Shown: positions 1 through 6,312 of the stretch, piece after piece
Layout: every line of letters begins with the position of its first letter
Position numbering within the stretch: the first letter of the stretch is position 1
Assembly: GCA_025922795.1 (NCBI GenBank)
Contig: JAICHC010000109.1
Location: 1 to 7,963 of the forward strand
DNA: 7,963 nt
DNA from: Candidatus Binatia bacterium
Lineage (GTDB): Bacteria > Desulfobacterota_B > Binatia > UBA9968
Direction of reading: 5' to 3'
Position numbers and translations under genes: made by a program
Notes under the pieces: generated by a model
Told to the model about the DNA's origin: nothing
The model's input: the letters and a program-made list of their open reading frames with translations, nothing else
Databases searched by the model: none

Positions 1-119
1 GGCATTTCGCTTTTGATCCCGCGCTTGGCCAGTTCTTCTTCGAACTTACGGCGAATAAACGGATCTTCTCTGGGATACTCAATTTGATCCTTGGCACGGT
101 CTTCGACCTTCTCGGCGTG
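1..119. repeat. 119-bp exact repeat, left copy (inside bicupin copy 1)
   Basis: Positions 1-119 match 4708-4826 base for base in the same orientation. The first mismatch is 120/4827, and 13 mismatches then follow within 61 bases. The tract runs off the window edge, so its full length is unknown. Confidence 0.95.
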
Positions 120-1070
120 GCCGTGAAACTGCATCGGCGGATGAAGCGCCAGATAGCGCGCCGGTTCGCCACCAGCATTGAAATGCTGGTGAAACCATTT
201 ATTCGGCGGCACAAAGCAGCTCGCCTCATGCCAGGGGACCACGACTTTTTCTTTGCCCTCTTCCCACATGATCGAATAACCCTCGCCGACCGGGATGACG
301 ATCACCCGACCGGGACCATGGCGGTGTGCTTTTTTGTATAATCGGGCATCGAACACGGACATGTGACAGGACATCTCGGAGTCTGGAAACTGAATGTAAA
401 CGCTCCGGCCCCCGGCACCGCGGCGCGCGTTGCTATCGAGCTTGTCCCAAGCGCGCATGTCGGGAAAGAAATTGCCATACCAATAAGCGCGCCGCCCCCA
501 AGACTCATCGAGATTATTCTGTGAGATCATCTTTGCCTCAGAGTAGAAATCCATTTCGTTCTGAATGTCGGCACCCTCGAAGGGATTACCGAAGATAAAA
601 TTCACGTCGCGCACGCCGGACAACGTCAGCGGCATGTAGTTGTAGTGGAGCAGGCGCACCGGCTTGTCGCCCTGCATGTTAGCGAACTGGTGCGTGTAGT
701 TGTGCGGCACCAGGAACATGCTGTGCTTTTGCCACTCGAAGGTTTTCTTCGGCCGCTGCTCGCCTGCCCAAATGGTCGTCAGCCCCCGGCCTTCGACCAC
801 GTAGACGATCTCGTCGAGTGCGAATTTGAGCGCCGGCAGCCTCTTGCCCGGAGGAATCTCCGTCACTCGTGCCGAAGTGACGCCCTCCTGGCCAACGAGC
901 TGGATAAACGCGGAATTACACTGACGGGCTTCCCACCAGCCAAGCGTCAATGTCCTGAGATCCTCTATGTAATAGCCCCTGTAAATGGGAATTCCCTGAG
1001 TCTCCATCCACTCGTCGTACGTGTAAATTTTACTCCACATCCTGCGTTCGGCTTTCATCGCCTTGGACAT
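1..1070 (-). CDS. Bicupin domain protein, copy 1 (3' end cut by window edge)
   Basis: Translating the minus strand from 1070 gives 356 open residues with no stop before the window edge. The protein aligns without gaps to the bicupin at 4650-5783, so about 20 C-terminal residues are missing. The N-terminal cupin has the DEIVYVVEGRG strand (around residue 88) and VPHNYTHQFAN (122-131) but lacks the HxH of cupin motif 1. The C-terminal cupin has KKAHRHGPG (metal-type HxH, around 249-251) and WFHQHFNAGG (around 292-301). The family resembles two-domain cupin dioxygenases or isomerases in architecture, but no substrate can be assigned. Related bicupins are, as I recall, sometimes named ethanolamine ammonia-lyase activating proteins in databases, which fits the EutA-like neighbour but is not proof of function. 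The start at 1070 is chosen because GGAGGA lies 9 bases upstream; an in-frame ATG at 1079 touches that site and is unlikely. The gene follows the EamA gene by 76 bases on the same strand. Its last 119 visible bases are identical to copy 2. Confidence 0.88.
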   Translation of the reverse strand, partial: MSKAMKAERRMWSKIYTYDEWMETQGIPIYRGYYIEDLRTLTLGWWEARQCNSAFIQLVGQEGVTSARVTEIPPGKRLPALKFALDEIVYVVEGRGLTTIWAGEQRPKKTFEWQKHSMFLVPHNYTHQFANMQGDKPVRLLHYNYMPLTLSGVRDVNFIFGNPFEGADIQNEMDFYSEAKMISQNNLDESWGRRAYWYGNFFPDMRAWDKLDSNARRGAGGRSVYIQFPDSEMSCHMSVFDARLYKKAHRHGPGRVIVIPVGEGYSIMWEEGKEKVVVPWHEASCFVPPNKWFHQHFNAGGEPARYLALHPPMQFHGHAEKVEDRAKDQIEYPREDPFIRRKFEEELAKRGIKSEM

Positions 1071-1079
1071 GAACGTCAT

Positions 1080-1085
1080 TCCTCC
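1080..1085 (-). promoter_or_regulatory. Shine-Dalgarno site deciding the start of bicupin copy 1
   Basis: The minus strand reads GGAGGA here. It is 9 bases from the ATG at 1070 and directly abuts the in-frame ATG at 1079, so ribosome spacing favours 1070 (protein beginning MSKAMKAERR). Confidence 0.7.
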
Positions 1086-1146
1086 GATTGCTTTGATAGT
1101 GAACCCTTATCATCCTCCCAAGCCGAAACAAGTTTTGCCATGCGGG

Positions 1147-2007
1147 CTATTTCGCGGTCACCACTAAGACTGTGCCCGTCACCGTCAACAACGCGCCAAT
1201 AATTACGCGCATATTGATCGCTTCGAGATCTCGCAGAAAAATCGCGGTCAATAACAAGGTCAGCACCGGGTTAGAGCTCACCAGCGGCTCGACGATGACG
1301 ACTTTGCCATGGCTTAGAGCGTAGAAGACCGAAAGCATCGCCGCGGTGTTGACAAGCCCCGCGGTAAACAGCCATGCCGCGCTTCGGCGGGTCAGTTTGA
1401 AGGCGTCTTTACCGCCACGAAACTGCAGCAATGCAAGAGAGAAGAGCGCCGCAGAACCTGCAGTCACTGCCGCCGCCATCACCGGAATATCGACGTAGCC
1501 TAAGCCCGCCTTTCGCAGGATCGCGGAGGCGCCAAAAGCCATGGCGCCGATAAGTGGATAAATGACGTCGAGCTTGCGCCATTCGCCCTGAGCCGGCTTC
1601 GCCACGGAGAGAATAATGACGCCGCTGATGACCAGCAGCGTTCCGACAATATTCTGCGGAACCCAAGCTTCGGCAAGAAAAAGCACCGCAAAAACGGAGG
1701 CAAAGATTGGCGAGGAGTTGGCGATAGGCACCGATCGCGCCACGCCGATTTTTTCAATGCCGACGTAGCTCAAAGTTCGACCGATGCCGGGAGCGAAAAT
1801 ACCAGCAGTGACAAAAACCAGGGACACCGGAGTCCAGAGAGCCGAAAGCGGCGCGAAAAAGGGGAATAACAGCCATAAGATCGCGGCGCTCATCGACAAA
1901 GAAATGAAGGATCCGGTCATAGCGTTGGAGCCGACCAAGCCGCGCCGGATAAAAATGTGGGCGATAGAAAAACACAACGCTGCCTGAAAAGAAAAGTAAA
2001 TATCCAC
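1147..2007 (-). CDS. EamA/DMT-family transporter, paralogue A
   Basis: This 286-residue, very hydrophobic protein has the two-repeat layout of the drug/metabolite transporter superfamily, with about ten predicted membrane helices. The first EamA repeat covers roughly residues 1-138 and ends in the typical EamA helix pair around PIFASVFAVLFLAEAWVPQN with IVGTLLVISGVIIL. The second covers roughly 150-286 and ends around VEPLVSSNPVLTLLLTAIF with GALLTVTGTVLVV. Such proteins are inner-membrane exporters or permeases for amino acids, nucleosides or other small metabolites; the substrate cannot be read from sequence. The start codon is GTG at 2007, the only reasonable one because an in-frame TAA lies just upstream. 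There is no clear Shine-Dalgarno, and the stop of the preceding transporter is only four bases away, so translation is probably coupled. It is a close, essentially gapless paralogue of the gene at 2012-2899. Confidence 0.93.
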   Translation of the reverse strand: MDIYFSFQAALCFSIAHIFIRRGLVGSNAMTGSFISLSMSAAILWLLFPFFAPLSALWTPVSLVFVTAGIFAPGIGRTLSYVGIEKIGVARSVPIANSSPIFASVFAVLFLAEAWVPQNIVGTLLVISGVIILSVAKPAQGEWRKLDVIYPLIGAMAFGASAILRKAGLGYVDIPVMAAAVTAGSAALFSLALLQFRGGKDAFKLTRRSAAWLFTAGLVNTAAMLSVFYALSHGKVVIVEPLVSSNPVLTLLLTAIFLRDLEAINMRVIIGALLTVTGTVLVVTAK

Positions 2008-2011
2008 AGAT

Positions 2012-2899
2012 CTATCTTACGGTTACGACTAACACGGTCCCCGCCACAGTGACGAGCGCGCCTAAAATGACTCGCCCCGACAGTTGCTCGATTTGGCGCA
2101 GGAAAATCCCGGCCCAAAGGATCGTCAACAACGGATTGCAGGCGACCAGGGGTTCCACGCGCACAACTTGACCGAGATTAAGCGCCGCGAAGAAAGACAA
2201 AATCGCGCCGGTATTCACGATGGCTGCACCGAACATCCAGCCGCTACTCTTCCGATTGAACTTCAGCTCCTTTCGACCGCCTCGCAGCTGAATGATGATG
2301 AGCAAGACGACGAAAGCCGTTCCCAAAGTGACGGCGGCGCCGAGTAGCGGCTCCGGTAGCGCCGTCAAGCCGGTTTTTCTCAAGATCGTGGAGATGCCGA
2401 AGGCGACCGCGGCGAGCACCGGATAAATCACGTCTTTGATCCGCCATTCCCCTTCCGCGGCATTGCGTGAAGACAGCACGACGACACCGAGTATGACCAG
2501 GCAAGTGCCGATGATGTTTTGCGGCACCCACACTTCATCCAAGAATACGACTGCCAGAATAGAAGAGAATATCGGCGAGGTGTTGACGATCGGCGATGAG
2601 CGCGCCACGCCGATCCTTTCCATGCCGATGTAACCGAGCGTCTGACCGATCGCCGGGGCAAAAATTCCGCCGGCGATGAAAAAACCGACGGCCGGCGTGC
2701 GCAAAGCCGAAAAAGGAATCAAGGAGAGCAGCAGCAGCCAAAAAATTACCGCGCTGGTACCCAACGAAATCAACGAACTGGTCAAGGCGTTGGAATGCAC
2801 CAGGCCGCGCCGGACGAAAATATGGGCGACGGAAAAACACAGCGCGGTTTGGAAAGCGAAGTATTCGGCCATCAGCGTGACAACAAAGGACCACTTCAT
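2012..2899 (-). CDS. EamA/DMT-family transporter, paralogue B
   Basis: This is a 295-residue integral membrane protein with two EamA repeats and about ten membrane helices, the same family and layout as its downstream neighbour. Shared blocks include ALCFS.AHIF.RRGL near the N-terminus, the WVPQNI..T helix-connecting segment, GEWR..DVIYP between the repeats, and VEPLV..NP.LT in the last third. By eye more than half of the residues are identical to paralogue A, with no gaps, which points to tandem duplication. The start at 2899 (MKWSFVVTL...) is chosen because AGGA lies 5 bases upstream. The ATG at 2872 (MAEYF...) would give exactly the 286 residues of the paralogue but has no ribosome site. 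The frame stays open up to a GTG at 2992, but those residues look non-conserved. Probably an inner-membrane metabolite exporter; the substrate is unknown. It follows the EutA-like gene after about 120 bases. Confidence 0.92.
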   Translation of the reverse strand: MKWSFVVTLMAEYFAFQTALCFSVAHIFVRRGLVHSNALTSSLISLGTSAVIFWLLLLSLIPFSALRTPAVGFFIAGGIFAPAIGQTLGYIGMERIGVARSSPIVNTSPIFSSILAVVFLDEVWVPQNIIGTCLVILGVVVLSSRNAAEGEWRIKDVIYPVLAAVAFGISTILRKTGLTALPEPLLGAAVTLGTAFVVLLIIIQLRGGRKELKFNRKSSGWMFGAAIVNTGAILSFFAALNLGQVVRVEPLVACNPLLTILWAGIFLRQIEQLSGRVILGALVTVAGTVLVVTVR

Positions 2900-3022
2900 T
2901 GCGGTCCTGGTATGACGAATTATGCCGCTGGTTGGACGTTTGACGCGCCGCCGCGTCTGTGACAGGCCTGCTCCGCCGACACAACCAAACACTCAATGAC
3001 GGCCGGCACTCAACTGCCCGAA

Positions 3023-4540
3023 TCAGTCGCTCTGTGTCGTCGGAAACATCAGCGACTTGACTGTCACCGGAATGACTTCAGTGATGCCCAGGCACTCGCC
3101 GATATCGATGTAATCGAGATCGCCCACTTCGATACCGTCAACGGCAATGATGTCGCGCATCACTTTAAATTCGTCGCGAAGCATGCCGCCGAGCGATTTG
3201 GCGATGTCGAGGTCTAGGGTCAGGTAGAGCGGACATTTTGGATCATCGGACTCTTTAAGAACTTCGACTATGCCCTCGGCAATGCGCCGGACCGATTGAT
3301 AGTCCGGCACGCCACTCACGCTCAACGACAGCGCCAAGCCGGAGGTAAAGCACGGCAAGTCGAATTTGCGCAACGACTGCTTCAGCGCTTCGCTCACCGA
3401 TTCGCCCTCGCGAATGGGTGCTTGAACAACCTTTAGACCGTGAACCGGCAGCGCCTTTTCGTTGGAGACATAACTGGTGTTGCCGCTCGCCTGAATCGTA
3501 TATTCGCCGGCGCCAATGACGGTGGCGCGAATGCCTTCGAGGGGCTCGCGCAGGATGTCGTTCGGGAGTTTCTTAAGATATTCACGCATATTCTTTCCGA
3601 GTACCGGGCCGATGTCGCCGTAGGCCTTGGGGTCGCGATTGTAAACATGTTCGGAGACTCCGCCGGAAAAAACGATGTGCTGCACCTGCTTGAAGCCTTT
3701 GTAGTTCACGAAGGGAGGCGTCACCATGAGCGACCTTGCCATCGACGAGTTGGGTCCTTCTTCGATGATCTCAAAAAGGATTTTCGCCATATAGGCGCCG
3801 AAGTCTTCTTTCATCTTGTCGGTGATCTTCTGACCGAGCTCAACGCTATGCCCCATTTGCTTCATCATCTTGCGACCCGGATCTTCGATGCGAGTAATCG
3901 TGTCCTTCTCGTCGAAGGCAATCAGGCGCGCACCAACACTGATCGAAGCCGTTTGTGTCACCACACCGTCCTCCACCAAAGAAAATTTCGTTGTGCCGCC
4001 GCCCATATCGACGTTGAGCACGGTTTTGTGTTCCGCTTTCGACAGATCGACCGCGCCGCAACCATAGGCCGCTAGAAGAGCCTCGTGGTTATGGCCGGCG
4101 GCCGCACAAATAAACTTGCCGGAGTATTTGGCGAAATTTTCGACGATCGGTTGTGCGTTCTCTTTTTTTAAGGCCTCCCCGGTAATAATCACCGCGCCGG
4201 TATCGATATCCTCGGGAGTCAACCCCGCCTCTTGATACGCGCTTTGAATAAACGCATTGACCCTGTCGGTATCAATTTTGGTCGCCGAGAGGTAGGGCGT
4301 AAGCATGATCGGCGAGCGGTACAGCACTTCGCGATTCGTGACTCTAAACTTACCCGACAGCGACGCCCCTTCGCGCCGTAAAGTGATCAGCGAAAAAATC
4401 AGATGAGACGTCGAAGAGCCGATGTCAATGCCCACGCTCTTGAGCGAGAACATTTCCAGCCCTTCGATATCGGTGACGATCTCGTCTTCCTTGATGATAA
4501 AGTTCTCGGGATGGTCATGGTCATAGATATCGTCGTGCAT
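3023..4540 (-). CDS. eutA: EutA-like ethanolamine ammonia-lyase reactivase family ATPase
   Basis: This 505-residue protein has the ASKHA actin/Hsp70-type ATPase motifs arranged as in EutA: phosphate-1 loop VGIDIGSSTSH (residues 36-46), IITGEA (118-123), phosphate-2 loop NVDMGGGTTKFS (176-187), adenosine motif VFSGGVSEH (290-298), GDIGPVLG (308-315), ATVIGAGEYT (339-348), and the EutA-like C-terminus YIDIG...VIPVTVKSLMFP (477-500). EutA uses ATP to release damaged cobalamin from ethanolamine ammonia-lyase (EutBC) in the cytosol. E. coli EutA is about 467 residues; this one carries roughly 35 extra N-terminal residues, rich in Asp, His and Glu. No eutB, eutC or microcompartment gene is visible, so the true client is uncertain and the symbol denotes family only. 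The start at 4540 is preferred because GAGG sits 7 bases upstream; a start at 4561 adds seven residues with a poorer site. Neighbours on the same strand are a bicupin upstream and two EamA transporters downstream. Confidence 0.88.
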   Translation of the reverse strand: MHDDIYDHDHPENFIIKEDEIVTDIEGLEMFSLKSVGIDIGSSTSHLIFSLITLRREGASLSGKFRVTNREVLYRSPIMLTPYLSATKIDTDRVNAFIQSAYQEAGLTPEDIDTGAVIITGEALKKENAQPIVENFAKYSGKFICAAAGHNHEALLAAYGCGAVDLSKAEHKTVLNVDMGGGTTKFSLVEDGVVTQTASISVGARLIAFDEKDTITRIEDPGRKMMKQMGHSVELGQKITDKMKEDFGAYMAKILFEIIEEGPNSSMARSLMVTPPFVNYKGFKQVQHIVFSGGVSEHVYNRDPKAYGDIGPVLGKNMREYLKKLPNDILREPLEGIRATVIGAGEYTIQASGNTSYVSNEKALPVHGLKVVQAPIREGESVSEALKQSLRKFDLPCFTSGLALSLSVSGVPDYQSVRRIAEGIVEVLKESDDPKCPLYLTLDLDIAKSLGGMLRDEFKVMRDIIAVDGIEVGDLDYIDIGECLGITEVIPVTVKSLMFPTTQSD

Positions 4541-4547
4541 GAATTTG

Positions 4548-4551
4548 CCTC
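4548..4551 (-). promoter_or_regulatory. Shine-Dalgarno site favouring the 4540 start of the EutA-like gene
   Basis: The minus strand reads GAGG here, 7 bases before the ATG at 4540. The alternative ATG at 4561 has only a weak purine stretch upstream. Confidence 0.5.
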
Positions 4552-4582
4552 GATCCGCCATTCTTTTCGCTCTTCATAAACA

Positions 4583-4612
4583 GGAATCCCCGCCCTGTGC
4601 AGCGGGGATTCC
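4583..4612. repeat. Perfect 11-bp inverted repeat (hairpin) between bicupin 2 and the EutA-like gene
   Basis: GGAATCCCCGC (4583-4593) and GCGGGGATTCC (4602-4612) are exact reverse complements separated by 8 bases. In the transcript this would form a stable hairpin 29 or more bases upstream of the EutA-like coding start. On the minus strand the hairpin is preceded, not followed, by a T run (4615-4620), so it does not look like a standard intrinsic terminator. It could be an mRNA processing or stabilising hairpin, or one copy of a dispersed REP-like element. Confidence 0.75.
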
Positions 4613-4649
4613 ACAAAAAACCGCTTGGAAATTTTGCGCCGCTTCGGTG

Positions 4650-5783
4650 CTATTGTTTGCCCATCGCCTTGGACCACTCATAGTCCGGGTTGGTGTAACA
4701 CTCGGGGGGCATTTCGCTTTTGATCCCGCGCTTGGCCAGTTCTTCTTCGAACTTACGGCGAATAAACGGATCTTCTCTGGGATACTCAATTTGATCCTTG
4801 GCACGGTCTTCGACCTTCTCGGCGTGACCGTGGAACTGCATGGGCGGATGGAGCGCGAGATAACGCGCCATATCGCCGCCGGCGTTAAAATGTTGATGAA
4901 ACCATTTGTCGGGCGGCGTGATCATGCTGCACTCGTGCCAAGGACAAACGATCTTTTCTTTGCCTTCTTGCCACATGATGGAGTAGCCTTCGCCCGCCGG
5001 AATGATGATCGCACGCCCGGGACCATGCCGATGCGCTTTCTTGTACGTTTTCGGCGCGAACACCGACATATGAGCCGTCAGCTCGGAATTGGGAAACTGC
5101 ATAAAGACGCTCTTGCCGCCGGCGCCGCGCCGCTCGTTGGCATCGAGCTTGTTCCAGGCGCGCATGTCGGGGAAAAAATTGCCGTACCAAAAAGCGCGCA
5201 TGCCCAAGCCCTCATCGGCGTCCTTGGCTTGCACCATCTTCGCTTCGGAGTAAAAATCACCGTCGGTGACCGTGTTTTTCGGCTCGTAGGGGTTGTTGAA
5301 ATACATGTCGGGTTCCGGCAGCGCCGACATCGCCATCGGCATGTAGCTGTAATGGAACAGCCGGACCGGCTTATCGCCCTGCATATTGCTGAAGACATGC
5401 CAGTGATTGCGCGGCACTAAATACATCGAGTGCTCTTGCCACTCGAAGTTTTTCTTTGGCTTGCCTTCGTCGGCCCACACGGTTGTGAGCCCGCGGCCGG
5501 ACAAGACATAGACGATTTCGTCGAGGGCAAATTTCACCGGCGGTAACGATTTGCCGGGAGGAATCTCGGAGACCCGCGAGGCACTCACGCCTTCTTGGCC
5601 GAGCAGCTGGATAAATGCGGATTTGCAGCCGCGCTCTTCCCACCATTCCAGCTCAATCGTGCGTAAGTCTTCGATGAAGTAGCCCCGGTGAATCGGAATT
5701 CCCTTCGATTTCATCCAACGGTCGTAGGTAAATTCCTTGCTCCACATCGTCACGACGGGTTCTTGTTTGGCGGCATCGGACAT
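4650..5783 (-). CDS. Bicupin domain protein, copy 2 (complete)
   Basis: This complete 377-residue protein has two cupin domains. The N-terminal cupin (about residues 65-150) has the Glu-containing strand DEIVYVLSGRG (88-98) but no HxH; its second motif is VPRNHWHVFSN (123-133). The C-terminal cupin (about 225-315) keeps HRHGPG (H251, H253) and WFHQHFNAGG (H296, H298), likely a metal site. However, the usual motif-1 glutamate after HxH appears replaced by arginine (R257). The length is close to gentisate-type bicupin dioxygenases, but similarity is architectural only and the reaction is unknown. The start at 5783 has a strong GGGAGGA site 7 bases upstream (5791-5797). The gene begins 27 bases after the atpC stop with no terminator between, so it can be read through from the ATP synthase operon. 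It is a paralogue of the bicupin at 1-1070; 119 bases near its 3' end are identical to that copy. Confidence 0.92.
   Translation of the reverse strand: MSDAAKQEPVVTMWSKEFTYDRWMKSKGIPIHRGYFIEDLRTIELEWWEERGCKSAFIQLLGQEGVSASRVSEIPPGKSLPPVKFALDEIVYVLSGRGLTTVWADEGKPKKNFEWQEHSMYLVPRNHWHVFSNMQGDKPVRLFHYSYMPMAMSALPEPDMYFNNPYEPKNTVTDGDFYSEAKMVQAKDADEGLGMRAFWYGNFFPDMRAWNKLDANERRGAGGKSVFMQFPNSELTAHMSVFAPKTYKKAHRHGPGRAIIIPAGEGYSIMWQEGKEKIVCPWHECSMITPPDKWFHQHFNAGGDMARYLALHPPMQFHGHAEKVEDRAKDQIEYPREDPFIRRKFEEELAKRGIKSEMPPECYTNPDYEWSKAMGKQ
4708..4826. repeat. 119-bp exact repeat, right copy (inside bicupin copy 2)
   Basis: Same-orientation partner of 1-119, offset by 4707 bases. It encodes the segment from about His320 to Met358 of bicupin copy 2. 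Identity extends at least to the point where the left copy leaves the window. Confidence 0.95.
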
Positions 5784-5810
5784 AAATCGTTCCTCCCTTG
5801 TCTCTTACTT

Positions 5811-6227
5811 TTATCGCCTTGCTTCTTTACTGGCAACCTGAAGCCGGATGAGCGACCGTTGCAGCGCATGCTCGGCCGGCTTAAAGCTTTGGTCCTCGTA
5901 GTTAACTTCGCTGAGGATTTTTTCCGCCTGTTCTTTGGCGCCCTGGGCGCGTGCCACGTCGATTTCCCAAGGAAATTCGGCGGCGGTCGCCAGCACGGTC
6001 ATCACGTTGTCCAAAACCTCGGCATAACCGCCGGCAATCGCAATGAATTGCTTGTTCGGCCCCTGTTTGTAGCTCAACTCACCAGGCACGAGGGTGGATA
6101 GAAAATCAATATGGTTGGGCAACACGCCAAACTCGCCCAACTCACCCACGGCGGTCACCTCATCGACTTCCTCGTCGAAAACCAGCCGGGTCGGCGTTAC
6201 CACTCTGAGCCTGATTTTGTCTGCCAT
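5811..6227 (-). CDS. atpC: ATP synthase F1 subunit epsilon
   Basis: This 138-residue protein matches the F1 epsilon subunit, part of the central rotor stalk that couples the c-ring to the catalytic head and can inhibit ATP hydrolysis. The N-terminal beta-sandwich (about 1-85) contains TPTRLVFDEEVDEV and the hallmark GEFGVLPNHIDFLSTLVPGEL (29-50, conserved Gly, Pro and His). The C-terminal region (about 88-138) is the two-helix domain, so the long form of epsilon is present. The start at 6227 (MADKIRLRVV) matches the family N-terminus. The frame stays open to an ATG at 6266, but that lies in the middle of a palindrome and would add non-conserved residues. No convincing Shine-Dalgarno precedes 6227. 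The gene follows atpD by 85 bases and precedes the bicupin by 27. Confidence 0.97.
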   Translation of the reverse strand: MADKIRLRVVTPTRLVFDEEVDEVTAVGELGEFGVLPNHIDFLSTLVPGELSYKQGPNKQFIAIAGGYAEVLDNVMTVLATAAEFPWEIDVARAQGAKEQAEKILSEVNYEDQSFKPAEHALQRSLIRLQVASKEARR

Positions 6228-6251
6228 GGTATTCAATGAATCGCTAAACTC

Positions 6252-6279
6252 GTAGGGGCGCAGCATGCTGCGCCCCTAC
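6252..6279. repeat. Perfect 28-bp palindrome between atpD and atpC
   Basis: The half-site GTAGGGGCGCAGCA (6252-6265) is followed immediately by its exact reverse complement (6266-6279). It lies in the 85-base gap between the atpD stop and the atpC start and ends 24 bases before that start. In RNA it would fold into a strong GC-rich hairpin; there is no downstream T run, so it is not a clear terminator. It looks like a REP-type dispersed palindrome or a translational control hairpin. Confidence 0.9.
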
Positions 6280-6312
6280 TTTGGCGGCCGGTTCTCTGTG
6301 CCTGATGCCTGC

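Noticed and set aside
2942..2957. Small inverted repeat GACGCG-CCGC-CGCGTC before transporter B
   Set aside because: A 6-bp GC stem without a T run is easily found by chance in GC-rich DNA.
2900..2992. Extended GTG start for transporter B at 2992
   Set aside because: The added residues are polar and basic and not shared with paralogue A, whereas a ribosome site precedes 2899.
3440..4075. A 211-residue open frame on the plus strand opposite the EutA-like gene
   Set aside because: It is an antisense shadow of a well-supported conserved gene, has no recognisable domain, and arises from GC-rich codon use.
4613..4649. Intrinsic terminator after bicupin copy 2 based on the T6 run at 4615-4620 (minus strand)
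   Set aside because: No stem is found directly upstream of the T run in the direction of transcription; the hairpin at 4583-4612 lies after it.
4539..5420. A 293-residue open frame on the plus strand opposite bicupin copy 2
   Set aside because: It is antisense to a conserved gene with clear cupin motifs. The similar open frame at 84-341 opposite copy 1 simply reflects the paralogy.
6228..6266. Extended atpC start at 6266
   Set aside because: The ATG lies in the centre of the palindrome and the 13 extra residues do not fit the epsilon family; MADKIRL at 6227 does.
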